Source of the DNA: CAZAFM01 sp964484395
GTDB lineage: Bacteria > Campylobacterota > Campylobacteria > Campylobacterales > CAZAFM01
NCBI GenBank assembly: GCA_964484395.1
Contig: CAZAFM010000012.1
Coordinates: 1 to 35,300 of the forward strand
Direction: 5' to 3'
Length of the DNA stretch: 35,300 nt
Notes under the pieces: generated by a model
What the model saw: the letters and a program-made list of their open reading frames with translations, nothing else
The model's database searches: none
What the model was told of the DNA's origin: nothing
In this document: positions 7,557-14,439 of the stretch, one piece after another
How the letters are laid out: every line of letters starts with the position of its first letter
Numbering within the stretch: the first letter of the stretch is position 1
Program-made: the position numbers and the translations under genes

Positions 7557-8513
7557 ATGTTTGACTGGCTGGAGTCTTGGAGTGGAAGTCTTGTTTTTGG
7601 AGTTTTTGGACTTCAGGGCGGAACTCACTTGGGCGATGCGCTACACTTTTTTGTATATGATACTATCAAGATTTTTATCCTTCTTATAGGTATTATCTAT
7701 ATTGTGACACTTCTTAGAAGCTACTTTCCAGTTGAAAAAGCAAGAGCATATATCGCAGGGAAGCATAAACTTACCGGGCATGTGCTAGCGGCTATTTTTG
7801 GAGTAATTACTCCATTTTGTAGTTGCTCTGCTATTCCTCTTTTTTTGGGATTTCTTCAAGCTAGGATACCTCTTGGTGTGACTTTTAGTTATCTTATCTC
7901 AGCTCCTCTTAGTGATGCTGTTGTTATTGCACTTTTGCTTTCACTTTTTGGATGGAAAATAGCACTACTTTATGTAGGAGTAGGTCTTTTGATAGCTATA
8001 GTTGCAGGACTTATTATAGGAGCTATGAACTTAGAAAAAGAGATACTTATAGATGTAAAACCAGTTGGTGAAGTAAGTTATACAGAAGAAAAGATGCTCT
8101 TTGTTAATAGATTAAGAGAGTCTTGGGAGTACACGGCTGATATATTTAAAAAGATATATCTATATGTGATAATTGGTGTTGGTATAGGTGCTTTTATCCA
8201 TGGGTATGTGCCAGCTGATTTTATTTCAAAGTATGCAGGTGGAGATATATGGTATGCACCTATTGTAGCAGTTGTTATGGGTATTCCTATGTACAGTAAT
8301 GCTGCTGGAATTTTGCCACTTGTTGAGGTTCTAACCCAAAAAGGGATGCTTCTAGGAACAGCACTTAGCTTTATGATGGCAGTAGTAGCGCTAAGTCTTC
8401 CAGAAGCGATGATACTAAAAAGAGTTCTAAGTATCAAGCTTATTGGGATATTTTTTGGTACAGTTGGATTTGGAATACTTATAGTTGGGTATCTGTTTAA
8501 TGCAATTTTATAA
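7557..8513 (+). CDS. UPF0718/ArsP-like permease
   Basis: 318 aa integral membrane protein with about eight hydrophobic segments in two halves separated by a polar loop (about residues 155-200). The first half holds the diagnostic TPFCSCSAIPLFLGF motif and SAPLSDAVV; the second half repeats the idea with GIPMYSNAAGILPL and ALSLPEAMILK. This pattern belongs to the YraQ/DUF318 permease family, which includes organoarsenical exporter ArsP and proposed copper/zinc exporters. The paired Cys in a membrane segment suggests a thiophilic substrate, but the substrate cannot be read from sequence. A thioredoxin-like gene follows 15 bp downstream, a frequent association of this family. Confidence 0.8.
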   Translation: MFDWLESWSGSLVFGVFGLQGGTHLGDALHFFVYDTIKIFILLIGIIYIVTLLRSYFPVEKARAYIAGKHKLTGHVLAAIFGVITPFCSCSAIPLFLGFLQARIPLGVTFSYLISAPLSDAVVIALLLSLFGWKIALLYVGVGLLIAIVAGLIIGAMNLEKEILIDVKPVGEVSYTEEKMLFVNRLRESWEYTADIFKKIYLYVIIGVGIGAFIHGYVPADFISKYAGGDIWYAPIVAVVMGIPMYSNAAGILPLVEVLTQKGMLLGTALSFMMAVVALSLPEAMILKRVLSIKLIGIFFGTVGFGILIVGYLFNAIL

Positions 8514-8528
8514 ATCAAAGGAGATTCT

Positions 8529-8813
8529 ATGAGGTTAGAGATATTAGGAACAGGGTGTGCGAAGTGTAAAACACTTGAAGAAGTAGCAAAGAAGGCGGTT
8601 TCAAAAGTTGGTGGCTTTCATGAGGTGGTAAAAGTAGACGATATTGCCAAAATTATGGAGTATGGTGTAATGAGTACGCCAGCACTAGTTATAGATGGTG
8701 AGGTAAAATCAAGCGGAAAAGCTCTAAATGTAGAAGAGGTTATAGAGCTGATGGGTGGGGCTAAAGGTAGTGATTTGGGTGAAGAAAAGTGTGGGTGTGG
8801 TGGTAAGTGCTAG
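8529..8813 (+). CDS. Small thioredoxin-like redox protein with Cys-rich tail
   Basis: 94 aa, ATG after AAAGGAG. It has the compact redox-active disulfide protein 2 fold: ILGTGCAKCKTLEE with a CAKC active site near residues 10-13, the cis-proline segment GVMSTPALVIDGE, and a C-terminal helix (NVEEVIELMG). No signal peptide, so it is cytoplasmic. The C-terminus adds an unusual tail, EEKCGCGGKC, with three Cys that could bind a soft metal or metalloid. Such proteins often sit beside YraQ/ArsP-type permeases and may deliver electrons or substrate to them. The stop overlaps the next gene's start. Confidence 0.8.
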   Translation: MRLEILGTGCAKCKTLEEVAKKAVSKVGGFHEVVKVDDIAKIMEYGVMSTPALVIDGEVKSSGKALNVEEVIELMGGAKGSDLGEEKCGCGGKC

Positions 8814-9268
8814 TAGTTAGATTTGTTTTAGGAGTTTTGCTTCTTTCATCTGTTCTTTTTGCTGATAAGCTTGCTTCAAAAGATTTTGGCTTATATCTAG
8901 AGTCTTTTGACCTACAAGAGCGGAAAAATATGAAAGCAAAACTTATAGAAGCACTAGTGATGATAGAAGAAGGAGAGGCTGTTTTGATTGATATACGGTT
9001 TCCTGATGAGTTTCTTGCATGGAATATGCCTTTTTCTAAAAACATCCCTCTTGATGAGCTTCCAGATAGACTTGATGAGCTTCCAAAAGATAAGCTTATC
9101 ATCACGGCTTGCCCACACAATGATAGGTCAAATATAGCAAGACTGTATCTAACCATGAAAGGCTATAATGCAAAATATCTGAGTGATGGACTACTAAAAG
9201 CTGCTGAGTTTTTACGAGGTGAAAATGCTGTTGAGTTTATAAAAGAGTATAGGAAGTCTCATAAGTAG
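8807..9268 (+). CDS. Exported rhodanese-domain protein
   Basis: 153 aa, GTG start overlapping the previous stop by 7 nt. The N-terminus is a signal peptide (VRFVLGVLLLSSVLFA, about 1-19), so the protein is probably periplasmic. The rest is one rhodanese domain: LIDIRFPDEF, NIPLDEL, and the active loop ACPHNDRS, which keeps the catalytic Cys and the Cys-x4-Arg-Ser spacing of sulfurtransferases. It could move sulfane sulfur or handle thiols in the periplasm. It lies between a cytoplasmic thioredoxin and a CcdA-like transporter in a polycistronic set. Confidence 0.8.
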   Translation: MLVVRFVLGVLLLSSVLFADKLASKDFGLYLESFDLQERKNMKAKLIEALVMIEEGEAVLIDIRFPDEFLAWNMPFSKNIPLDELPDRLDELPKDKLIITACPHNDRSNIARLYLTMKGYNAKYLSDGLLKAAEFLRGENAVEFIKEYRKSHK

Positions 9269-9973
9269 ATGGAGCAGTATGTACTTGAGCTTCTAAACTC
9301 AACTAGTTTTATCTGGCTTTTCTTAGGAGCGCTTGGTGCTGGAGCACTTACTAGTTTAGCTCCTTGCTCACTCCTAGCAGTTCCGCTTCTGGTTGGAAGT
9401 GCCATAGGGCTTAGTCGTGATATCAAAGAAGAGCAAAGAGTAAGATTTACATTGATATTTTCATCTCTTTTTGCTTTTGGGGTTGTGATAAGCTTCTCTA
9501 TTTTAGCCTATCTTGTGGCAAAGCTTGGAATGTTTCTATCAGTTGCTCCATTTTGGGCATACATACTTGCTGGGATTTTAGCGCTTCTGTTTGGGTTTTA
9601 TTCACTTGGACTTCTAGGTGAGATGGATAAAACAAGGATGTTTCAAAAGCTTCTCAAACTGAAGTTTTTTGGAGTGTTTTTAGTAGGAGTAGTTTTTGGG
9701 CTTGTTAGTACTCCTTGTGCTTCTGCTCCACTTGTGGCTATTATATCTTTAGCTTCCAGTCTTGGGAGTGTTGAGGCGTATATACTAGTGCTTGTTTTTG
9801 CATTTGGTCACTCTATTTTGCTCCTCATAGCAGGGGCATCAGTTGGTTTTACTCAAAAGGTTACAAGCAACAGAGCGATTAATATTTTCTCCTCACTTCT
9901 TACAAAGTTTTTTGCTTTTGTTTTGATTGCGGTGGCTTTTTATCTATTTTATCAAGGATGGTTGGGATTATGA
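9269..9973 (+). CDS. CcdA/DsbD-like thiol:disulfide membrane transporter
   Basis: 234 aa; the ATG directly follows the preceding stop. About six transmembrane segments. Two membrane Cys motifs mark the family: SLAPCSLLAVPLL near residues 30-42 and VSTPCASAPLVAI in the matching helix of the second half. CcdA proteins carry electrons from cytoplasmic thioredoxin across the membrane to periplasmic thioredoxin-like proteins. Both partners are in the operon: the small thioredoxin upstream and the thioredoxin lipoprotein downstream. Confidence 0.82.
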   Translation: MEQYVLELLNSTSFIWLFLGALGAGALTSLAPCSLLAVPLLVGSAIGLSRDIKEEQRVRFTLIFSSLFAFGVVISFSILAYLVAKLGMFLSVAPFWAYILAGILALLFGFYSLGLLGEMDKTRMFQKLLKLKFFGVFLVGVVFGLVSTPCASAPLVAIISLASSLGSVEAYILVLVFAFGHSILLLIAGASVGFTQKVTSNRAINIFSSLLTKFFAFVLIAVAFYLFYQGWLGL

Positions 9974-10350
9974 GATATTTACTTATAGGATTAGTGGTGA
10001 TTTTTATGCTGAGTGGATGTGAGGATAAGCCTACAAAAGCTGATGTAGCTTCAAAGAGTGAAGTTTTAGCAAAAATAGGCTCAGAACCTATGGTACTTGA
10101 GATAGGGGCTAGTAGCTGCACAGCCTGCATAGATATGAAAAAGAAAATAGACGCTCTAAAGTCTCAAAACACAGAGTTACCAATATACATAGTGGATGTG
10201 TATGAAAACAAAAAAGTTGTTGATATGTTTAAAATACAGATGATACCAACACAAGTAGTACTAAACTCTAAAGGCAAAGAGGTACATAGAAATGTAGGCG
10301 GAGTAAGTAGCGAGAAGCTACTAGAGTTTGTAGATATGGCAAAGGAGTAA
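9970..10350 (+). CDS. Thioredoxin-fold lipoprotein
   Basis: 126 aa from the ATG at 9970, which overlaps the previous stop as ATGA; an ATG four codons earlier (9958) is possible, but the 9970 start gives a cleaner lipoprotein signal (MRYLLIGLVVIFMLSGC). The mature protein should be lipidated at the Cys of LSGC. It has a CTAC redox motif after LEIGASS and a cis-proline stretch MIPTQVVL, as in TlpA-like thioredoxins. It is the likely periplasmic acceptor of electrons from the CcdA homologue upstream. It ends the operon; no clear terminator follows. Confidence 0.82.
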   Translation: MRYLLIGLVVIFMLSGCEDKPTKADVASKSEVLAKIGSEPMVLEIGASSCTACIDMKKKIDALKSQNTELPIYIVDVYENKKVVDMFKIQMIPTQVVLNSKGKEVHRNVGGVSSEKLLEFVDMAKE

Positions 10351-10424
10351 AGCTCTAAATCTTTAATCTACCTACCTACCAATTCTCTTTTGGATGTTTT
10401 TTGCCATGATATAAAATATTAAAT

Positions 10425-10439
10425 AAAGTAGCCTGTCCC
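10425..10439. repeat. 15-bp direct repeat, copy 1 (AAAGTAGCCTGTCCC)
   Basis: The same 15 bases recur exactly at 11326-11340. The pair brackets the decayed toxin-antitoxin and DUF3024 remnants. This copy lies just after a possible TATAAA box (10410-10415) and ahead of the antitoxin gene. It may be an element end or a recombination scar. Confidence 0.6.
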
Positions 10440-10470
10440 CTTTTTCCAAAATCAATAGAGGATATAGATT

Positions 10471-10728
10471 ATGCAAACTTTATCAGTGCAGATACAAGAT
10501 GATTATATGCAGCAGTTTATGAATTTTGTAAAAAATAGTCATTCAAAGATAACTGTTTCAAAAGATAAAAACTTGGAGTTTGACCCATATTTTTATGAAA
10601 GAAAAAAAGATTTAGAGCAAATCATCGAAGATTCTGAAAATGGCACAATAGAGTTGCTATCTCAGGAGCAATACGACAAAGAAATGCAAATTTTCTTCAA
10701 AGATTTAAAAGCTAATGCAAATCTTTAG
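10471..10728 (+). CDS. Putative antitoxin of a RelE/ParE-type pair
   Basis: 85 aa, GAGG upstream of the ATG. The N-terminus (TLSVQIQDDYMQQFMNFV) followed by an acidic helical middle (DLEQIIEDSENG) is typical of small antitoxins with an N-terminal DNA-binding region and a C-terminal toxin-binding tail. The call rests mainly on the overlapping downstream ParE-like frame (14 nt overlap). The partner appears inactivated by a deletion, so this antitoxin may be an orphan relic. Confidence 0.6.
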   Translation: MQTLSVQIQDDYMQQFMNFVKNSHSKITVSKDKNLEFDPYFYERKKDLEQIIEDSENGTIELLSQEQYDKEMQIFFKDLKANANL

Positions 10729-10983
10729 AACCAGATTATACAAAACTCAACTACTAAGAATTTTAAAACACATAGCAAAAGATAAAATAAGTGCAAGTGA
10801 AAAATTTCATACTGACTTAGAACAACAAATAAACAATCTAACGCACTCTCCATATAAATGTAGACAATCTTTTTACTCAGAAGATGAAAATGTAAGAGAT
10901 TTGATATTTATGAAAATAAAATTAGCATTTTGAAAATCTTCAATAAAAACAAACCTAAAGCAGACATACATAACAAAACATAG
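10715..10983 (+). pseudogene. ParE/RelE-family toxin, disrupted by a small internal deletion
   Basis: The frame from 10715 encodes a ParE-type toxin (RTRLYKTQLLRILKHIAKDK, then HSPYKCRQSFYSEDENVRDLIF) but stops at 10933. In another frame the family's C-terminal end resumes at once: YENKISILKIFNKNKP, running to a stop at 10981-10983. The joint lies in an ATTT-rich stretch near 10910. The strand normally between RDLI and the YEI/ILKIF segment is missing, so a short out-of-frame deletion (not a single-base slip) best explains it. The toxin is probably inactive. Confidence 0.65.
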
Positions 10984-11043
10984 TAGCCAATAAATTGATT
11001 CATCGACTCATTTTAAATATTATCAAAATTACAAAGAAAAACT

Positions 11044-11249
11044 TTGGCAATACCACCGCTGCAAAAACAATTAGCACAACAACAGATTGAATATTAATGA
11101 CATTTGATAATGATTTGATGAAATGGAAACTGTATTGGCCTAATCAGCATCAAAAATTCTTTAGTTATGACAGTCTGAGCCCTAAAACTGAAATCAAAGA
11201 GTTGTTACAAGAGGTAGATGAAGATCCGACCTGTATCTTTTGGGGATGA
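11044..11249 (+). pseudogene. DUF3024 family gene, decayed
   Basis: Two pieces of a DUF3024 protein remain in different frames. The N-terminal piece starts at TTG 11044 and reads LAIPPLQKQLAQQQIEY before a stop at 11095. The C-terminal piece, from ATG 11097 to the stop at 11247-11249 (50 aa), reads FDNDLMKWKLYWPNQHQKF and ends in LLQEVDEDP...IFWG, the usual family ending. The middle of the protein is missing. DUF3024 has no assigned function. This is the third kind of relic in the island that keeps both ends and loses the middle. Confidence 0.6.
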
Positions 11250-11325
11250 TTTTTCCAATACAATATAGTGCATTTACACCTCTCATGTAATAAGAAATGC
11301 CTGGTAGATAAGAGTATACAATGAA

Positions 11326-11340
11326 AAAGTAGCCTGTCCC
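11326..11340. repeat. 15-bp direct repeat, copy 2 (AAAGTAGCCTGTCCC)
   Basis: Exact match to 10425-10439, same orientation, about 900 bp apart. It follows the DUF3024 relic and precedes the AT-rich non-coding stretch. Confidence 0.6.
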
Positions 11341-11641
11341 ATATGCCATGTAAGACACCTCTAATAAATTTAACATAATGTAGGTTTATTACGATATTGG
11401 CATAATATACATATATTATGTACTATTATCATCTAAATTTCGGTAATAAACATACATAAAGATTGTATCAAAAAATTAAAATTTATTTAAAAAATATGGC
11501 AAACTGCAATGTTTTTTATATTAATATATTCACTAATGCTTTATTTAAGGTGTTTGTCGTTATTTTGATATACGACATTTTTTATGTATGTTATTTGTTG
11601 ATTTTCAGGGTGTTTTATATATAATGTATGTTCAATAAATA
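11341..11641. other. AT-rich non-coding stretch with large palindrome and repeated motif
   Basis: No gene is seen here. A perfect palindrome, CATAATAT-ACAT-ATATTATG, lies at 11401-11420 and is nested in an outer inverted repeat, GTTTATTAC (11384-11392) with GTAATAAAC (11443-11451). A second hairpin, TGTCGT...ACGACA, lies near 11556-11578. The nonamer ATGTATGTT occurs at 11584-11592, 11624-11632 and inverted at 11449-11457, with a one-mismatch copy (ATGTAGGTT) at 11378-11386. It may hold a promoter for the genes at 11664 onward, an eroded recombination site, or both. Confidence 0.5.
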
Positions 11642-11648
11642 GTTAGGC
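11642..11648 (+). other. Putative integron-type core site (G^TTAGGC), left end of cassette 1
   Basis: GTTAGGC fits the GTTRRRY core at which integron integrases cut between G and TT. It lies 15 nt before the ATG of the first cassette gene, with AAGGAG between. Its exact complement, GCCTAAC, lies on the stop codon of the last gene of the segment at 13678-13684, as expected for the two ends of one gene cassette. No complete attC or attI site is recognised upstream. Confidence 0.5.
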
Positions 11649-11663
11649 ATAAGGAGAATATTA

Positions 11664-12368
11664 ATGTTCAAAATAATCGCAAGTTTATTGTTAGTAGTAA
11701 TTTCATTGTTTGGAAATGACAAATTTTCTGATAAAGATATGAAAAACTACGTGAATTTAATTTTAGAAGACAAACAAAAAGTATATACAACCTCAGAATT
11801 AGTTAAAAGTTTGTTTGGAATACAAGCACGAGATGAATTTGAAACAAAAAATAAATATGAAGATAGAGTTAGTAAGATTTTAGGTAATGGTATATTTTTT
11901 GTTTATAAAAAAATAGACAAGGTAGAATACAATATTGATACAAAAGTAATGAAATTCTACACACCATTACAAGGTGGAAATACTTGGGAAAATGAAAAAC
12001 CAAATAATGAACTAATAAAAAAAGGCTATACAGGGGTTATATTAGAATTGGATTTTAATAATAATGCATTCCCTATTGTAGAAAAAATGAAATTTGCAAA
12101 AAACAAATATTCATATCCTTATGCTTATGTAAGTATGACTGTAAATGAAGCAAAAACAATCAAAACACAAACAAATACATTTTTGCAAATTATAGCAGTT
12201 AAGGTTACTCCTGAAAATATATTAAAACGAAAGACAAGAGATAGTCATGGAACTGTAAATGGAAAAAATTATTTAGACCTGTGGGCAGAAGTGCCAATGA
12301 AAGCCATTGGTACAGCAATTATTTCTTTAAATCCTAAAAAAACTATATTTGCTTTCGGAAAAAATTAG
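11664..12368 (+). CDS. Exported protein of unknown function
   Basis: 234 aa, ATG with AAGGAG upstream. A signal peptide is likely (MFKIIASLLLVVISLFG, cleavage near residue 17-19), so the product is probably periplasmic. The remainder is hydrophilic, Lys- and Asn-rich, and I do not recognise a family; a GYTGVILELDF strand and a DLWAEVPMKAIG segment near the C-terminus suggest a globular beta-containing fold. It lies 8 bp upstream of a membrane-anchored coiled-coil gene and may act with it. Base composition is more AT-rich than the flanking core genes, fitting recent acquisition. Within putative cassette 1. Confidence 0.7.
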   Translation: MFKIIASLLLVVISLFGNDKFSDKDMKNYVNLILEDKQKVYTTSELVKSLFGIQARDEFETKNKYEDRVSKILGNGIFFVYKKIDKVEYNIDTKVMKFYTPLQGGNTWENEKPNNELIKKGYTGVILELDFNNNAFPIVEKMKFAKNKYSYPYAYVSMTVNEAKTIKTQTNTFLQIIAVKVTPENILKRKTRDSHGTVNGKNYLDLWAEVPMKAIGTAIISLNPKKTIFAFGKN

Positions 12369-12376
12369 TATAAAAA

Positions 12377-13165
12377 ATGAAAAGTTTTCTAGAGTTTTTA
12401 AAAAGATATGAAAAAGAGTTGATAAGTTCTTTTTTAACTATTATATCAATATGTATAGGTGGCTTTTTAACACTTTATGGAACACATCAAACTATAGAAA
12501 GTCAATTCAAGCTAAAAGAACAAGAGTTACAATTTCAAAAAGAAAAAATGATTTATGAATTAAATCATCAAAACAAAATAAAAACCTTTACAGATTTTTC
12601 TTTTTATAATGACCAACTCTATGCTACAATCTCCCAAATACAAGAGATAACTAGAAAAACAGCTGATATAAAGATGAGACTTGATGAAGAGATAATTAAA
12701 AATAATAGTGAAAATATCAGGCAATATCAATATTTACTTTTAATATCAATAAATAACAATTTTGAAATGTTAAAAAAATTGGAAGAAGAGTTAGAAAAAA
12801 GTCAAAAACAGTTAAAATTTAACTTTTATAACTTACTTCCTTATATCCCTAATGAAAATAAAAGAAAAGAATTTACTGAAATGTACAAACAAAATAACCA
12901 ATATTACAGTAGTTCTATATCAAATTTAAATTTTATTATACAAGACATAAATTCTTTTATTGGAATAAAATCTTTTAAAATAGATAGAAAAGAGTTTTTG
13001 CAGACTGCTCATAAAAACTTTTTATTAAATAAACCTGTACTGGATTCACTTTCTAAAAATATTATATCTTTAAATTCGTATTTAGAGGATTTTATACAAT
13101 CATACGATAAAATAAAGGAATTATTATTAAAAGAATTGTTTTTTAAAAAAAAAGGAGATAAATAA
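12377..13165 (+). CDS. Single-pass membrane protein with coiled coil, unknown function
   Basis: 262 aa, weak ribosome binding site. One transmembrane segment (about residues 14-34, SSFLTIISICIGGFLTLYG) is followed by a long Gln/Glu/Lys-rich helical region (SQFKLKEQELQFQKEK and a second helix around LEEELEKSQKQLKF), with the bulk predicted cytoplasmic and coiled-coil. It ends KKKGDK. No catalytic motif is visible. It sits between an exported unknown protein and the DUF4160/DUF2442 pair. Function not assigned. Confidence 0.7.
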   Translation: MKSFLEFLKRYEKELISSFLTIISICIGGFLTLYGTHQTIESQFKLKEQELQFQKEKMIYELNHQNKIKTFTDFSFYNDQLYATISQIQEITRKTADIKMRLDEEIIKNNSENIRQYQYLLLISINNNFEMLKKLEEELEKSQKQLKFNFYNLLPYIPNENKRKEFTEMYKQNNQYYSSSISNLNFIIQDINSFIGIKSFKIDRKEFLQTAHKNFLLNKPVLDSLSKNIISLNSYLEDFIQSYDKIKELLLKELFFKKKGDK

Positions 13166-13166
13166 A

Positions 13167-13436
13167 ATGGCAATAATTTCTATGTTTTATGGGATAATAA
13201 TCTCAATGTACTATTTTGACAATAAGCAACACAAAACACCGCACATTCATGTAAAATATCAAGGCGAAGAAGCTGTATTTTCTATACCTGATGGAGAAAT
13301 ATTAAGTGGTACAATGAAAACAAATAAGAAAAAACTTGTTGAAGCATGGATTTTAATACATGAAGATGAGTTAATGGCTGATTGGGAATTAGCAATCAAT
13401 GGTGAAGAGATATTTAAAATAGACCCTTTAAAGTAG
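13167..13436 (+). CDS. DUF4160 domain protein
   Basis: 89 aa, start 1 bp after the previous stop, preceded by AAAAGGAG. It opens with ISMFYGIIISMYYFDN and carries HKTPHIHVKYQGEEAVF, the diagnostic DUF4160 core with paired His residues. DUF4160 genes are nearly always paired with DUF2442 genes, as here, and are widespread in toxin-antitoxin-rich and cassette regions; a toxin-antitoxin role has been suggested from context but I cannot show it. The start choice is supported by the family's usual MFYGI beginning. Confidence 0.85.
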   Translation: MAIISMFYGIIISMYYFDNKQHKTPHIHVKYQGEEAVFSIPDGEILSGTMKTNKKKLVEAWILIHEDELMADWELAINGEEIFKIDPLK

Positions 13437-13446
13437 GAGGTATAAA

Positions 13447-13683
13447 ATGTATCCAAGAATAAAAGATGTAAAGCCACAAGATGATTACAAAATATTACTT
13501 ACGTTTACAAATGATGAATTAAAAGTATTTGATATGAAACCATATATAGACAAAGGTTTTTTTAAACAGCTTCAAGATAAAAATTATTTTAATACAGTAA
13601 AACCTTTTATGGATTCTATTCAATGGAAAAATGGGCAAGATTTATGCCCTGATACATTGTATTTAGAAAGTCAACCAGCCTAA
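13447..13683 (+). CDS. DUF2442 domain protein
   Basis: 78 aa, ATG with AGGAGG upstream, 10 bp after the DUF4160 gene. The sequence has the DUF2442 layout: a VKPQDDYKILLTFTNDE beta hairpin, FDMKPYIDKGFF, and the closing IQWKNGQDLCPDTLY. The final codons and stop (CCA GCC TAA) overlap GCCTAAC at 13678-13684, the predicted left core of an attC-like site; stop codons overlapping this core are common in integron gene cassettes. Confidence 0.85.
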   Translation: MYPRIKDVKPQDDYKILLTFTNDELKVFDMKPYIDKGFFKQLQDKNYFNTVKPFMDSIQWKNGQDLCPDTLYLESQPA

Positions 13684-13807
13684 CAAGTCAGAGAAACTAA
13701 CAAGGCTATATTACGGTAATTTTTAGCTTTTAAATGAAAATTAATTTTTATAGAAGTTCAAATTTTTACTTAAATTATCGCCTTGTAGCTTACTTCACCC
13801 GTTATCA
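13678..13807 (+). repeat. Putative attC site 1 (130 bp), integron-cassette recombination site
   Basis: Outer left core GCCTAAC (13678-13684) matches RYYYAAC and is the exact complement of the core at 11642-11648. The right core is G^TTATCA at 13801. Inner arms pair as AACTAACAAGGC (13695-13706) against GCCTTGTAGCTT (13780-13791) with one bulged A on the left arm, like the extrahelical base that orients integrase binding. Spacers between cores and arms are 10 and 9 nt. The centre is AT-rich and imperfectly palindromic. The size is within the range of long attC sites such as Vibrio repeats. GTTATCA deviates from GTTRRRY at two positions. Confidence 0.55.
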
Positions 13808-13818
13808 AAATAATAAAC

Positions 13819-13847
13819 TTGACATATCTTTTTGATTACAATAAAAT
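13819..13847 (+). promoter_or_regulatory. Promoter of the BrnT-like toxin-antitoxin pair
   Basis: TTGACA (13819-13824) and TAAAAT (13842-13847) are spaced 17 bp, a near-consensus sigma-70 promoter. AAGG (13864-13867) then precedes the GTG at 13877. TTGTATATATAA just after the -10 resembles the operator palindrome at 15206 and may bind the antitoxin. A private promoter is typical of toxin-antitoxin cassettes. Confidence 0.6.
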
Positions 13848-13876
13848 ACATTGTATATATAAAAAGGTAATCAATA

Positions 13877-14173
13877 GTGATTAAAAATAAAAGCATACGA
13901 TATAGTCTTGAAAAAAATGAACTCTTGAAGAGTCAGCGAGATGTAAGTTTTGAAGATGTGATATTGGCACTTGAAAGCGGTAAACTGTTGGATGATATTG
14001 AACATCCAAATAAAGAAAAATATCCTAATCAAAATATCTTTATTATTTTGATTGAAATAAAAGATTATGTTTATTTAGTTCCGTATGTTGGAGATGATAC
14101 TTCGATATTTTTAAAAACGATTATTCCTTCAAGACAAATGAACAAGAAATACAATAAAGGAGTCACAAAATGA
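13877..14173 (+). CDS. BrnT-like toxin
   Basis: 98 aa, GTG start supported by AAGG 9 nt upstream. The protein has the shape of the BrnT-like toxins that precede their antitoxin gene: an SLEKNELLKSQRDVSFEDV helix, HPNKEKYPNQNIFII, a YVYLVPYVGD strand and the closing FLKTIIPSRQMNKKY. BrnT toxins are RelE-fold ribonucleases. Toxin-before-antitoxin order and the 4 nt overlap (ATGA) with the downstream gene support the assignment. The exact subfamily is uncertain. Confidence 0.7.
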   Translation: MIKNKSIRYSLEKNELLKSQRDVSFEDVILALESGKLLDDIEHPNKEKYPNQNIFIILIEIKDYVYLVPYVGDDTSIFLKTIIPSRQMNKKYNKGVTK

Positions 14174-14436
14174 CTAATTTAGATGAATATGAAAAAGATA
14201 TTTTACAAAGTGTTGAAAATGGTGAATGGGAAAGTAAAAAAAATATTGATGAAAGATTATTAGAACTACAGTCCTATATCAAACACCAAAAGAAAAAAGC
14301 CATATCTATAAGAGTTAATGAAAATGATATTTATGAACTGAAAAAGAAAGCTTTAGAAAATGGTATACCTTATCAAAACCTTATCCAAGTTTTGATACAT
14401 CAATTTGCATCAAATAAAATACATTTAAATATCTAG
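14170..14436 (+). CDS. Antitoxin of the BrnT-like pair (CopG/BrnA type)
   Basis: 88 aa, overlapping the toxin stop by 4 nt, with AAAGGAG upstream. The N-terminal half (DEYEKDILQSVENGEWES) is acidic and the C-terminal half holds a ribbon-helix-helix-like segment (KKAISIRVNENDIYELKKKA, then GIPYQNLIQVLIHQF). This arrangement is standard for antitoxins that bind their own promoter through the RHH region. The stop codon is 3 nt before TGATAAC at 14440, the left core of putative attC site 2. Confidence 0.75.
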   Translation: MTNLDEYEKDILQSVENGEWESKKNIDERLLELQSYIKHQKKKAISIRVNENDIYELKKKALENGIPYQNLIQVLIHQFASNKIHLNI

Positions 14437-14439
14437 ATA

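Noticed and set aside
11368..11374. ATTTAAC as the left core of a further attC site upstream of cassette 1
   Set aside because: It fits RYYYAAC, but the distance to the core at 11642 (over 260 bp) is too long for an attC and no matching right core is nearer.
11194..11376. Minus-strand frame of 60 codons
   Set aside because: Half of it is antisense to the DUF3024 relic, and the rest is low-complexity with no start signal.
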